A stretch of 64,000 nt of DNA from assembly GCA_016707895.1 (NCBI GenBank), contig JADJGV010000009.1, positions 186,001-250,000 on the forward strand, given 5' to 3'. Source of the stretch: Myxococcales bacterium (GTDB lineage: Bacteria > Myxococcota_A > Polyangia > Haliangiales > Haliangiaceae). Below are positions 18,930-27,559 of the stretch, one piece after another; the first letter of the stretch is position 1, and every line of letters begins with the position of its first letter. Made by a program: the position numbers and the translations under genes. The notes beneath the pieces were generated by a model that did not search any database, was not told the origin of the DNA, and saw only the letters and a program-made list of their open reading frames with translations.

Positions 18930-20045
18930 TCAGAGCAGGAGCGCGTCCTCGATATCGTCGAACGCGCCGGCGCGCCAGCGGGCGAGCGGGCTGCGGCCGC
19001 GCAGCAGGTTCTCGGTCTCGGCCAGCACGGCGCCCAGATCGACCAGCCAGCAGTACGGATCGGCCGGCGACCGGGTGCCGATCTCCTCGGGCAGATCGAC
19101 CGGCGGCATCCACGCCGCCATCTTGAGCGTCGCGCCGGCGAGCAGGCCGCGCACCGCGACGTTGGCCAGGCGGCTGCCGAGCAGGCGATCGAACGCCGAC
19201 GGGCGGCCGCCGCGCACGACGTGGCCGAGCACGGTGACCCGGGTCTCGATCACCGACGGATCGCTGCCGGGCACGCGCTCGGCGAGCCGCGCGTCGACCA
19301 GGGCCTTCAGGCGATCGATCGGGATCGCGACGCCCTCGGCCTTGATGATGATGACGCGGCGCGAGCGGCGCTGGCGCTGGCGCACCGCCAGCACGGTGTC
19401 GACGATCGAGTCGACCACGGTCGCCTCGTCGCGGCCGGCCTCGGGGAACAGCGCCAGGTCGGCGCCGGCGGCGATCGCCGAGGTCATCGCCAGGTAGCCG
19501 CAGTCGCGGCCCATGACCTCGATGATGAAGGTGCGATCGTGGGCGGTGGCGGTGTCGGCGATCTTGTCGCAGGCCTCGACGATCGTGTTCATCGCGGTGT
19601 CGACGCCGATCGACAGGCCGGTCAGGCCGAGATCGTTGTCGATCGACGCCGGGATGCCGACGACGCGCATCGGCTCGGGGCCGGCCTCGTCGGGATCGAC
19701 CAGCGCCTGGGCGCCGGTCAGCGAGCCGTTGCCGCCGATCACGACCAGCCCGCCGACGCCGCGGGCCCGCAGCACGGCGCGCGCGCGGTCGCGCACCGCG
19801 CGGTCGTGGAACTCCTTGCACCGCGCCGAGCCGAGCATCGTGCCGCCTTCGCGCAGGATGCTGCCGACCTCGGTCGCGCCCAGCGGGACGAACGCGTCAT
19901 CGAGCAGGCCGCGGTAGCCGCGCTCGATGCCGAGCACCTCGACCCCGGCCGCGCGCGCGACCAGCGTCGCCGCGCGGATGGCCGCGTTCATGCCGGGGGC
20001 GTCGCCGCCGCTGGTGAGGATGGCGATGCGTTCGAGCTTCGTCAT
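18930..20045 (-). CDS. pfkA: 6-phosphofructokinase (PfkA family)
   Basis: 371 aa from the ATG giving MTKLERIAILTSGGDAPGMN, the nucleotide-binding start of PfkA. It phosphorylates fructose 6-phosphate to the 1,6-bisphosphate in glycolysis. Visible motifs are GGDAPGMNA (residues 13-21), GGNGS (104-108), the catalytic loop PASIDND (D136 and D138) and MGRDCGYLA. The Gly after the variable position in GGNGS points to ATP rather than PPi as donor. Residue N106 stands where E. coli PfkA has the Mg-binding Asp103. About 50 aa longer than E. coli PfkA. It is transcribed leftward behind a hairpin at 20124-20140. Confidence 0.93.
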   Translation of the reverse strand: MTKLERIAILTSGGDAPGMNAAIRAATLVARAAGVEVLGIERGYRGLLDDAFVPLGATEVGSILREGGTMLGSARCKEFHDRAVRDRARAVLRARGVGGLVVIGGNGSLTGAQALVDPDEAGPEPMRVVGIPASIDNDLGLTGLSIGVDTAMNTIVEACDKIADTATAHDRTFIIEVMGRDCGYLAMTSAIAAGADLALFPEAGRDEATVVDSIVDTVLAVRQRQRRSRRVIIIKAEGVAIPIDRLKALVDARLAERVPGSDPSVIETRVTVLGHVVRGGRPSAFDRLLGSRLANVAVRGLLAGATLKMAAWMPPVDLPEEIGTRSPADPYCWLVDLGAVLAETENLLRGRSPLARWRAGAFDDIEDALLL

Positions 20046-20123
20046 GGCCGCGGAGAGTAACCGCGGACGGCGATCGGGTCGACCGGGCCGGCGCCGCGCC
20101 GCCGCACGGGTCCGCGGCGTCGA

Positions 20124-20140
20124 CGTTGCGTTCGGCAACG
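20124..20140. promoter_or_regulatory. Short perfect inverted repeat upstream of pfkA
   Basis: CGTTGC, loop GTTCG, GCAACG: a 6-bp perfect stem about 80 bp upstream of the pfkA start and 180 bp downstream of the transposase gene end. It could be an operator, a leader hairpin or part of a terminator; no T-tract follows. Confidence 0.3.
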
Positions 20141-20250
20141 CGGGGCCGGGCTAAACGAGGTTAGGGCACGACGCAGGGCGCCGAGACGGCGTTGCGGCGG
20201 CCCGGACGCAGTGCGCAGCGCAGCGTGGCGGGCCGCGGGGCGGGCCGGAG

Positions 20251-20284
20251 CGGCCGTCGCGACCACGCCGCGACGGCGCGGCCG
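20251..20284. repeat. Long GC-rich palindrome behind the transposase gene
   Basis: CCGTCGCG (20254-20261) pairs perfectly with CGCGACGG (20269-20276) around a 7-nt loop, and the outer CGG/CCG arms extend it imperfectly. It lies 37 bp past the stop of the minus-strand transposase gene and may be a terminator or a REP-like target of that transposase. Confidence 0.4.
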
Positions 20285-20320
20285 GGGAGGTCGCGCTGGG
20301 AGGCGGAGCGGAGTGGGGAG

Positions 20321-21286
20321 TCAGTTGCCGACGGCGGGTGGGCCGACGGCGACCGGCGAAGCGGCGGGCGAAACGAACGGGCCAGCGGGCTGGGCGGGCC
20401 CGGGCGCGACAGGGACGGGCGTGAAGCGCCCCAGCCAGTACGTGCCGTACGGGAAGACGACGTCCGCGCCGGCGAGCCAGCGCTTGCGGGTCTCGCGGTA
20501 CTCCGCGACGAAGGCCAGGTTGCGCCGGATGGCTTCCAGGCGCACCCACTTGTCGCGGCTGGCGACCAGCGGCCGCAGGCCGCCGCGCCGCGTGTGCGAG
20601 CAGGCCCGGCCTCGCCAGCGCTGGGCGAGCACGCCGCGCCGGCCGATCACCCGGGCGCCGCTGTGAGCGCGCTGCTTGGCGAACGCCTCCTCGACGGCGG
20701 CGACCCGCTCGCGCAGCTCGGCGCGGAACTCGGCCGGATCGCCCAGCGCCTCGGGGATGACGAAACGCAGCGTCACCGTCTCCGGCATCTCCCCGTCCGG
20801 GTCGAAGAAGTGCCGCGGTCGTCGCACGACGATCTCACGGTCGGCCAGGAGATCGGCGAGGCCGTTGACCCCCGGCCAGTGGCGCACCCGCTCGACCAGC
20901 CCATCCTTGACCGCGTTGGTGGCCGCGTAGACCAGCTTGTCCATGACCGCGGCGCGGTCGGCGAGCTCGACGACCGAGCAAGGCTCGCTGGCCCAGAAGC
21001 TCTCGTGGCGACGGCGCAGCGCGTTCATCGCCCGCGCCGTGAGCTTGTGGAAGTGCTCGGTGAACTCGGGATAGCGGCCGTCGGGATCCCACAGCGTCGT
21101 GTGGTGGTGGTTGCTCAGCACCGACGGCAAGACGATGCCGATGTTGGTCCGCTGCGCGGCCAGCGCGAAGCAGTACAGCACCGTCTGGTTGGTCGCGTCG
21201 TCGGGGCGCAAGAAGAACTGTCGCAGCGCGCACCGCCGCGTCACGAACAAGAACCGTCCCGGGATGACCTGCCGCGGCGCCGCCAC
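20321..21286 (-). CDS. REP-associated tyrosine transposase-like protein (Y1_Tnp/IS200-like fold)
   Basis: About 321 aa if it begins at the GTG at 21286, just before PGRFLFVTRRC. A longer frame begins inside the heptamer repeat at 21439, but its extra residues are only translated repeat (GGRWPVA), so I do not use it. The HUH metal-binding signature is SNHHHTTLWD, in place of the usual SNHYHLL. Helix residues YAATNAVKDGLVERVRHWPG correspond to the YI.LNPVRAGLV segment of RAYT proteins. Single-copy RAYTs nick REP palindromes and are usually domesticated. The C-terminus is Pro/Ala-rich. Palindromes lie on both sides. Confidence 0.75.
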   Translation of the reverse strand: MAAPRQVIPGRFLFVTRRCALRQFFLRPDDATNQTVLYCFALAAQRTNIGIVLPSVLSNHHHTTLWDPDGRYPEFTEHFHKLTARAMNALRRRHESFWASEPCSVVELADRAAVMDKLVYAATNAVKDGLVERVRHWPGVNGLADLLADREIVVRRPRHFFDPDGEMPETVTLRFVIPEALGDPAEFRAELRERVAAVEEAFAKQRAHSGARVIGRRGVLAQRWRGRACSHTRRGGLRPLVASRDKWVRLEAIRRNLAFVAEYRETRKRWLAGADVVFPYGTYWLGRFTPVPVAPGPAQPAGPFVSPAASPVAVGPPAVGN

Positions 21287-21346
21287 GCCGCGATGCCAAG
21301 CAAACCCGCGGCCAAGGGCAACTGCCCGAGATCGCGAGGCCCCGCT

Positions 21347-21371
21347 GTCCGGGCTTGTCCGAGGCCCGGAC
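21347..21371. repeat. Perfect 8-bp inverted repeat, REP-like or terminator
   Basis: GTCCGGGC (21347-21354), a 9-nt loop, then GCCCGGAC (21364-21371). It lies between the end of the DUF4157 gene (21474) and the transposase start, on the transcript of both. Together with the next hairpin it forms a pair of adjacent palindromes as in REP/BIME units. Confidence 0.5.
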
Positions 21372-21374
21372 GAA

Positions 21375-21392
21375 TGGCCGGATTTCCGGCCA
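21375..21392. repeat. Perfect 8-bp palindrome with 2-nt loop
   Basis: TGGCCGGA, TT, TCCGGCCA. It directly adjoins the heptamer tandem array, whose unit (CCACCGG) resembles one arm, so the array may have grown by slippage from this hairpin. Confidence 0.5.
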
Positions 21393-21393
21393 G

Positions 21394-21442
21394 CCACCGG
21401 CCACCGGCCACCGGCCACCGGCCACCGGCCACCGGCCACCGG
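21394..21442. repeat. Heptanucleotide tandem repeat, 7 copies of CCACCGG
   Basis: Seven perfect head-to-tail copies from 21394 to 21442, then a degenerate half copy to 21456. Seven bases is not a multiple of three, so any coding frame across it would shift with copy number. That, and the lack of conserved protein sequence, argues that it is non-coding spacer between the DUF4157 and transposase genes. Confidence 0.9.
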
Positions 21443-21473
21443 CCACCACCCACCGGCCGTCGTCGCGTGCCCG

Positions 21474-22862
21474 TCAGCCGGTCTCCCCGTCGCCGAGGAT
21501 CTTGCCCTTGCCGGTACCGTCCTTGGTCGCCGCGTCGATGCGCGCCTGGTAGGCCCGGGAGATCGAGATGAAGGCGGGGATGACCACCTGCGGCATCTGC
21601 AGCGCGCCGGAGATCACGTCGCCCCAGCCCATCGGAAGGCCGCTGACCAGGCTCGAGCACATGCTCAGCGACTTGGCGACCGCGTTGCCCCACGCCGCGG
21701 CGGTGTCGAAGCTCGGCTGGGCCTGGAACGCCTTGAGCGCGCTGTCGGTCTCGTAGACCTGGTGCGCCGCGTCGACCAGCTTGGTGACGTTCTCGAGCTT
21801 CTCGCCGACCTCCGCCATCGACTTGAACATCGTCGTCTCGATCTTGCCGCCCGACATCTTCACCACGGCGTCGCCCAGGCCGGCCAGGCTCTTGGCGCCC
21901 TCGGCGGCCTTGTTCGCCATCTCGGTGGCCTTGGTGACCACGTCGTCGCGGCTGCCCTTCAGGCCCGCGAGCCCACGCTCCTCCGCCGCGAGCTGCTGCT
22001 CGATCTCGCGGTTGTCCTGCCCCTTGCGCGCCTTGAGCTCACGCTTGAGGTGATCGACCAGGTTCTGGCGGACCTCGATGTCGGTGTCGACGCGCGCCTT
22101 CGCCTGCTTGATCACCGCGCCGGGCTCGAGCCCGAGCTTCTTGGCGACGAAGCCGGCGCCCTTCTTGGCGAACCCGGCCTGCTTCTCGGCCCACTGCTTG
22201 TTCTCCTCCTCGGTGAGCGCGGTGCCGCCTCCCCAGGTCAGGCCCTCGCCCTTGCTGTAGCTGTTGTTCGGCCCGCGCCAGACCTTGCGCGCCACGCCAC
22301 CGCTCGCGCCGGCGATCGCGGCCGGCGCGCCGCTCACCATCGCGTCGGCCGCGCGGTCGGCCTCGACCTCGGCGGCGTCCTGCGGCGTCGACACCTCGAG
22401 CTTGTGCTGCCGCGTCGCCGCGCCGCCGGACTGCTGCACGGTGTGCGCGACCTCGTGGGCGAGCAGGTGCATGCCGAACGGATCGTCGGGCTGGTAGTTG
22501 CCGGCGCCGAAGTGGATGTCCTGCCCGACGGTATATGCGCGCGCGCCGACCGCCTGCGCGGCCTGCGCCGACGCCGCGCCGGTGTGGACCCGCACCGACG
22601 ACAGATCGGCGCCGGTCGACAGCTCGAACTGCCGCTGGAGGTGCGCCGGCAGCGCCGCGCCGCTCGAGCCCGCGGCCTGGTCGACCGCGGCCTCGGCGTC
22701 GGCCCGGACGCCGTTGCCGTCGCGCTCGACGACGCGCAGGATGATGGGGCGCGGCGCCAGCCGGGTGGTGACCGTGCACTTGCCGGCGACGCCGTGCGGC
22801 GCGGCCGGCGTGGTCGACTCGGGGAGACTCTCGAGCTCGCGGAACAGCAGCGAATCGCTCAT
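21474..22862 (-). CDS. DUF4157 (eCIS-core) protein with zinc-metallopeptidase motif
   Basis: 462 aa. The DUF4157 domain covers residues about 70-150: LPAHLQRQFELSTGADLSSV, VRVHTGAASAQAAQAVGARA, then the zinc motif HEVAH at 136-140 followed by TVQQ. This domain marks proteins linked to extracellular contractile injection systems and is thought to be a cargo-loading or self-processing module. After it comes a segment with EVEADRAADAMVSG, typical of the family, then about 280 residues of unique Ala/Lys/Glu-rich helical sequence of unknown activity. No baseplate, sheath or tube genes are nearby. It is divergent from the small gene at 23060. Confidence 0.9.
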   Translation of the reverse strand: MSDSLLFRELESLPESTTPAAPHGVAGKCTVTTRLAPRPIILRVVERDGNGVRADAEAAVDQAAGSSGAALPAHLQRQFELSTGADLSSVRVHTGAASAQAAQAVGARAYTVGQDIHFGAGNYQPDDPFGMHLLAHEVAHTVQQSGGAATRQHKLEVSTPQDAAEVEADRAADAMVSGAPAAIAGASGGVARKVWRGPNNSYSKGEGLTWGGGTALTEEENKQWAEKQAGFAKKGAGFVAKKLGLEPGAVIKQAKARVDTDIEVRQNLVDHLKRELKARKGQDNREIEQQLAAEERGLAGLKGSRDDVVTKATEMANKAAEGAKSLAGLGDAVVKMSGGKIETTMFKSMAEVGEKLENVTKLVDAAHQVYETDSALKAFQAQPSFDTAAAWGNAVAKSLSMCSSLVSGLPMGWGDVISGALQMPQVVIPAFISISRAYQARIDAATKDGTGKGKILGDGETG

Positions 22863-23059
22863 GTGCTGACTGAGTCGCCCCGCGGCGATTGTCCCGCGCG
22901 GCGCGGCGGCAAAGCGCGGCAGCGAGCGGCGGCAGATGCGCGGGCGACGCCTCGGCTGTTCTCGTAGGACGAATGCCCCAAGCTGGTCGCGGTTGACAGG
23001 CGACCGCGCGCGGCGGAACGTCGGCCCATGGACGTGCGCGATGTCCCGGCGAGGCGGCG

Positions 23060-23539
23060 TTGAGCGAGGCGGCGCGCACCCCGATCGTCGTGGTGGCGAC
23101 CAGCGACGCGGTCCGCCGCGGCGTCGCCGCGATGGTCGACGACCTGCGCGACGCGCTGGTGGACGGCGAGGCGTTGCTGGCGGATCACGTCGACGCCTAC
23201 GACGAGGTCATCCCGCACGTGTTCACCAGCGAGCTCGGCGACCACGTGCTCGAGATGCGCGACGCCGCCTCCGTCGAGCGCGATCTAACGGCGATCTCGT
23301 GGGCGTTCGAGCGCGCGCTGCACGCGTGCGCAGCCGCGGACGACCCCGCGTGGCGCGACTACCTGGTGAACCTGCTCGCGGTCTCCTGGTTCGAGTGCAT
23401 CGAGGTGCGGCCGACCGTCCTCGGGGCGTTCCTCGCGGTCAGCGAGCCGCTGGTGCTGGAGCAGTACGCCGCGTACGTCAGGGACACCGAGCTGTACTGG
23501 CGTATCCACGGCGTCGCGAGTGGCCCGGGGCCCAACTGA
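23060..23539 (+). CDS. DUF7674-like small acidic protein (immunity-type)
   Basis: 159 aa from a TTG at 23060 with GAGG 5 nt upstream; other in-frame starts lie further inside. The protein is acidic and helical, with LVNLLAVSWFECIEV in the middle. It resembles, from memory, DUF7674-type proteins, which sit in mixed immunity clusters of polymorphic toxin systems; this assignment is tentative. The next gene begins 18 bp downstream and is of the same kind. Confidence 0.6.
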   Translation: MSEAARTPIVVVATSDAVRRGVAAMVDDLRDALVDGEALLADHVDAYDEVIPHVFTSELGDHVLEMRDAASVERDLTAISWAFERALHACAAADDPAWRDYLVNLLAVSWFECIEVRPTVLGAFLAVSEPLVLEQYAAYVRDTELYWRIHGVASGPGPN

Positions 23540-23557
23540 CGGATGGAGGCATCCCGC

Positions 23558-23932
23558 ATGCTCGAGCCGGTGAAGGATCTCGATGCCGCGCACCCAGTGG
23601 CGAGCGCCTGGCGGCCGGTGCTGGCCGACGTGGTGCGCGCGTTCGTCCGCGACGACTTCGAGCTGGCCGCGGGCGTGCCGACGGTGGCGGCGCCGACGCG
23701 GGCGCTAGCGGCACGGCTGCGCGCGGGTGTGGCCGCCTACGGTGAGACGCTGACGGAGTTGACGGAGGAGACCTGGGAGACGTCGGTGGCGCAGTGGGCC
23801 GGCCGTCGCTGGGAGGTGCTGGTCGACCTGCGGACCGTCGAGGCGGGGTGGAGCGATCTGGTCCTGCACGTCGACGTCGAGGAAGCCGCCGGCGGCCATC
23901 GCTTCAAGATCCACCTGATCTACGTGCCCTGA
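23558..23932 (+). CDS. DUF7668-like small protein (immunity-type)
   Basis: 124 aa from the ATG at 23558, preceded by GGAGG at 8-nt spacing; an ATG at 23543 lacks such a site. The pattern AFVRDDFELAAGVPTVAAP, TWETSVAQWAGRRWEVLVDL and a C-terminal HLIYVP matches what I know of the DUF7668 family, an uncharacterised group often beside toxin-immunity genes. It probably forms one transcript with the gene before it. Confidence 0.7.
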   Translation: MLEPVKDLDAAHPVASAWRPVLADVVRAFVRDDFELAAGVPTVAAPTRALAARLRAGVAAYGETLTELTEETWETSVAQWAGRRWEVLVDLRTVEAGWSDLVLHVDVEEAAGGHRFKIHLIYVP

Positions 23933-23985
23933 TGGCGGGGCGGTGTGGTTCGGCCGGACACCGTCGCGTGGCCGCGAGCGCGTGC

Positions 23986-24015
23986 TTGACAGCGAGCGAC
24001 TCGCGAAGCTAATCA
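23986..24015 (+). promoter_or_regulatory. Probable sigma-70-type promoter
   Basis: TTGACA at 23986-23991 and TAATCA at 24010-24015, spacing 18 bp, upstream of the small gene at 24132. The site lies in a locally less GC-rich gap, as expected for recently acquired genes. Confidence 0.45.
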
Positions 24016-24131
24016 AGCGCGACGGGGCCGGTGTTGTGCGCAGACCGCGGCGGTTTGACGGAAGAACAGACCGCGCTGACCGATCGCCTCGGCGCCGAGC
24101 GCGGCACGGCGACGATGTATCGAGGAGAGTC

Positions 24132-24377
24132 ATGAGCGAGGAAGCAAAGCTGCATTCGATTGCGTCCCTGCGGGCGTGCGTCGACGAGCTCGTGCGGGAC
24201 TGGAACGCCAACCGGGAGACCTGGACGAATCAGACAGCCGGCGACTTCGTCGAAGCCCTCGCCGGGTGGCTGACCGACATGGATGGCTACTACCAGCACA
24301 TTGGCACGACGGCCGCCGCGGAGCCGCCGTGGCGGGTGATCGCCGACGCGCTCTGCGCCGCCCGCTGCTACGAGTAG
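24132..24377 (+). CDS. DUF7660-like small protein (immunity-type)
   Basis: 81 aa from an ATG with GAGGAGAG just upstream. The sequence runs through WNANRETWTNQTAGDFVEAL, a central AGWLTDMDGYY and a final PPWRVIADALCAARCYE. This is the characteristic layout of DUF7660 proteins (D-W, TxxDFLEA, WxxDMDGYY, P-W, AAxxYE). They are small, uncharacterised, and commonly found among orphan immunity genes. The codon use is less GC-extreme than in the housekeeping genes nearby. Confidence 0.75.
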   Translation: MSEEAKLHSIASLRACVDELVRDWNANRETWTNQTAGDFVEALAGWLTDMDGYYQHIGTTAAAEPPWRVIADALCAARCYE

Positions 24378-24634
24378 CGTGGCCGCGACCGCTTCGCTGA
24401 TCCGTTGCGGGGGAAGCACTGCCCCGCAGGTGGGACCGTCTGGACGACGTGATCACACGATCGTCCGAGGAGTTCGAGACGTTTGCTGCCTTGTGCGAGG
24501 CGAAGTGCGGGTCCCCGTCGTCGACCGAGCGCTCGGCGTGCGGGGACCAGCGTGTAGCCACACGTACGGGCTCGAGCGCGTCGTGTCACCCGCGAGTTGC
24601 AAATTCGTCTGCGCACCGGGAGGCTGTGGAGAGC

Positions 24635-25333
24635 ATGTGCGCCTTCGAGTGTGAGCTTCACGGACTCGGCGGGGGAGTCTTCATGTGCCCCTGCTTGCGC
24701 GACGCGCTGTTGGCGGAGCGAAGGCTCGACGTGGCCGGGCGCGTCGATCGGCTCGGTGATGAGTTCCTCTTCTGCTCGGACTGCGCGCTGGAGGTGGGCG
24801 ACGTCCTGGCCGCGGAGGAGGGAACCCCGGAAGGCGAGGTCGCCGACACCTGGTACGCAGAGCGGATCATCTTCGAGTGCTTCAGGTGCGTGGCGGAGCG
24901 CCTCGCGGCGGTGGGGCTTCCGTCGTACCGGCAAATCCTGGACAACGAGCGCGAGCGACTGCTCGTGAGCGGGAAGGCGCTGCGCGCGCGCATGCCAGCC
25001 TATGAATGTGGGCGTCACGAGTGCCAGTGGGGGATCCCGGTGTGCCGCTCTGTGTACGACGCGCTGCTGGCCGGGAGAACGCCTGACGTCGTTGCGCAGC
25101 TCGATCGATACGGCGACGCATACCTCCTCTGTCCGGACTGTGCTGCGAAGGCGAGCGTCGTCGTGGCGGCCAAGGCAGGAACGGTGGACGGCGACGCCCT
25201 CAACTTCCGGTTCGAGGGGCCAACACAGGTCGACTGCATCGTCTGCCTGGATGAACGCCTGAAGAGGGTGGCGCTTCCGTCGGTGAGCGAGTTGCTGGAC
25301 GAGGCGCGTGCCCGCCGGGATGCGAGCAGGTAG
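24635..25333 (+). CDS. Cys-rich protein built from two tandem copies of one domain
   Basis: 232 aa from the ATG at 24635, preceded by GGAG motifs. Each half (residues about 1-115 and 120-232) has the same order: CxxxxHG or CxxHEC, then CxC or C, then DRxGDxxLxCxDC, then xxxCxxC, then a helix ending SYRQILDNER or SVSELLDEAR. The paired Cys/His residues look like one zinc site per half, so this is an internal gene duplication. I do not recognise the family. Its place after three immunity-like genes suggests a similar accessory role, but that is inference. Confidence 0.7.
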   Translation: MCAFECELHGLGGGVFMCPCLRDALLAERRLDVAGRVDRLGDEFLFCSDCALEVGDVLAAEEGTPEGEVADTWYAERIIFECFRCVAERLAAVGLPSYRQILDNERERLLVSGKALRARMPAYECGRHECQWGIPVCRSVYDALLAGRTPDVVAQLDRYGDAYLLCPDCAAKASVVVAAKAGTVDGDALNFRFEGPTQVDCIVCLDERLKRVALPSVSELLDEARARRDASR

Positions 25334-25460
25334 CCGCGAACTCGCGCTCGGCCAGCGTGGCGGCAGCCCGCAGGCGTGACGTCGTCAGGCGGTGCGGGCG
25401 TGGCGTGGGCGGTGGCGGCTGGGGTAGGGTGGGCGACTTTCGTCGACCCGGAGGGCCAGC

Positions 25461-27545
25461 ATGGACGTCGCGCTATTCACGCATGAGCTGCAGCACCTGC
25501 TGCGGACCGAGATCGAGGGGCTGGCGCCGGCGGAGCGCGGGGCGATCGTGCGGCGGCAGCTGGCGCTGTTCGAGGACGAGCGGCGCCTGCTGGACCACCG
25601 GCTGGCGTTCGTGCCGTTCGTGCCCGGGCGGCGGCCGGTCGACGAGATCCTGGCGCCCGGGCTGGGCTCGAGCGAGGCGATCGGTCTCTTGGCCGGGGCG
25701 GCGCCGGACCACGTCACGCTGCTGTTCCACCTGTCCCACGCGGGGCAGCGGATCGCGGCCTTGCCGGCGGGCGGCGAGCTGCGCGCGACGCTGCACCTGC
25801 TCGACGCGGCAGGGCGGGCGGCGCGGGTCGTGCCGGGCTGGGACGCGCGGCCGCTGCCGGCGCTGCGGCTCGACGAGCTCGTCGGCGCTGCGGCGCCGGC
25901 GGCGGGCCCGGCGGCGGCGTTCGCGCTGCGCATCGACGTCGACGCGGTGTTCGGTCCGCTGCGCCAGGAGGCGGGCGGACCGAGCGCGCCGTTCGGGTTC
26001 GGGTCGCTGTTCTTCGAGCGCTTCCGCCTGGATCTGGCGCTCGAGCTCGACGGCTCGCCGATCGCGCGCGACGCGTTCGAGTTCGAGATCTTCGACGAGA
26101 GCGCGTTCGGCGGGCTGTACGGCCGGATCGCGACGCGGCTCCTGCCCGACGATCTGCGGCGGCAGCTGGCGGCCGAGGGCGGTCGCGCCGGCGTCGGCGT
26201 AGCGTTCCACCCGTGGTTCCCGGTGCTGTGCATCGGCGTCGAGAAGGCCAACCTGTACTTCAAGGCGATCCGCGGCGACGTCGTGCGCGAGCTGCGCATG
26301 CTCACCGATCCGGCGTGGCTGTTGCGGGTGGGGCTGTACCTCGAGCTGCTCACCTGCCTGGGCATCTTCGAGGCGGTGCGCCCGACAATCGACCTGCTGT
26401 CGCCCGAGGAGCGCGCGCTGTTCGAGACCGGGCCGCGCTTCGCCGAGCTGCGGCGGTGCATCGACGCGGCGGCGTGGACGAAGGTGTGGGGGCTGCGCGG
26501 CATCGCGTTCATGCGCACGCCGGGTGTCGACCTGCCGGTCGGCGTCCAGAACCTGCTCAAGAAGAAGGCGGCGACGCTGGCGTTCTTGCACGCGCACCAC
26601 GACGACCTGCGCCACGCGATCGCGCTGGCCGGGCCCAACCGCCTCAACGCCCAGGAGACCTGGCAGCGGGTGTTCCGCGACGCCGAGCGCGCGGTCTTGA
26701 AGATGAACCAGGAGGCGTTCCCCGAGCTGGCCGCGCTCGGCGACGGCGTGCGGCGGTTCGTGCTGTGGCACCAGCAGGGGAGCGCGTTCGGGCTGTCGAT
26801 CCCGGCGGCGCTGGCCGGCGCGTTCGGCGATCAGCACGGCCTGTTCCCGTCTGCGTGCGCGCAGTACCGCGCATCCATGAACGAGGTCGCGGCGTGGGCG
26901 GCGCAGCGCGGCCTGATGGAGTTCACCGGCAGCGAGTGCGTGCCGCGGGCGGTGAGCCTGCTCGAGTCGCACCTCGCGGGGCAGCACGCGCGGCTGGCGC
27001 AGCTGCAGCGCCGCGACGGCTACCAGGGCACGCTCGAGCTGCGCGACGCCGACGAGGCGCCGCGGCTGATCCCGGTCGACGAGATCCGGGCCCGCATCGC
27101 CGGCATCGCGCTGTTCCAGGTGCTGACCGCCGACGAGCTCGACCACCTGGCGCGGCTGGCGCGGACGATCACGCTGGGGCCGACCGAGCGCATCCTGGTG
27201 CAGGGCAACCCTGGCTCGTCGCTGTTCGTGCTGCACGACGGCGAGCTCGAGGTGATCGTGCGCGCCGACGGCAGCGAGCGGGTGCTGGCCGAGCTGCTGC
27301 CGGGCTCGGTGGTCGGCGAGGTCGCGTTCCTGACCGGCCAGCCCCGCGGCGCGACGGTGCGCGCGGTCGACGGGGCGACGGTCGTCGAGATCGCGGCCCG
27401 CCACCTCGAGCCGCTCGTGCGCGAGCGGCCGGTGATCCTCGAAGCGCTGACCGCGCTGATGACCCGCCGGCAGGAGCTGGCCAGCGAGGCGCTGCAGGGC
27501 GGCAGCCTGCTCGAACGCATCGCGGCGGCGATCTTCGGGACCTGA
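25461..27545 (+). CDS. Cyclic-nucleotide-binding-domain protein
   Basis: 694 aa; the start at 25461 is preceded by GGAGGG. The last 150 residues are a CRP/PKA-type nucleotide-binding fold: LGPTERILVQGNPGSSLFVL, then LPGSVVGEVAFLTGQPRGATV, which keeps the phosphate-binding Gly-Glu and Arg-Ala-Thr. The 540 residues before it are acidic and mostly helical, with no family that I recognise; a segment near 250-420 (HPWFPVLCIGVEKANLYFKA) looks globular. No HTH follows the sensor, so this is not a CRP-type regulator. A role in cAMP or c-di-GMP signalling is likely but unproven. Confidence 0.8.
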   Translation: MDVALFTHELQHLLRTEIEGLAPAERGAIVRRQLALFEDERRLLDHRLAFVPFVPGRRPVDEILAPGLGSSEAIGLLAGAAPDHVTLLFHLSHAGQRIAALPAGGELRATLHLLDAAGRAARVVPGWDARPLPALRLDELVGAAAPAAGPAAAFALRIDVDAVFGPLRQEAGGPSAPFGFGSLFFERFRLDLALELDGSPIARDAFEFEIFDESAFGGLYGRIATRLLPDDLRRQLAAEGGRAGVGVAFHPWFPVLCIGVEKANLYFKAIRGDVVRELRMLTDPAWLLRVGLYLELLTCLGIFEAVRPTIDLLSPEERALFETGPRFAELRRCIDAAAWTKVWGLRGIAFMRTPGVDLPVGVQNLLKKKAATLAFLHAHHDDLRHAIALAGPNRLNAQETWQRVFRDAERAVLKMNQEAFPELAALGDGVRRFVLWHQQGSAFGLSIPAALAGAFGDQHGLFPSACAQYRASMNEVAAWAAQRGLMEFTGSECVPRAVSLLESHLAGQHARLAQLQRRDGYQGTLELRDADEAPRLIPVDEIRARIAGIALFQVLTADELDHLARLARTITLGPTERILVQGNPGSSLFVLHDGELEVIVRADGSERVLAELLPGSVVGEVAFLTGQPRGATVRAVDGATVVEIAARHLEPLVRERPVILEALTALMTRRQELASEALQGGSLLERIAAAIFGT

Positions 27546-27559
27546 CGGCGGCGGCGCCG

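Noticed and set aside
21287..21439. N-terminal extension of the transposase into the heptamer repeat (GGRWPVA units)
   Set aside because: The extension is translated satellite only, and the 7-bp unit would break the frame with any copy change.
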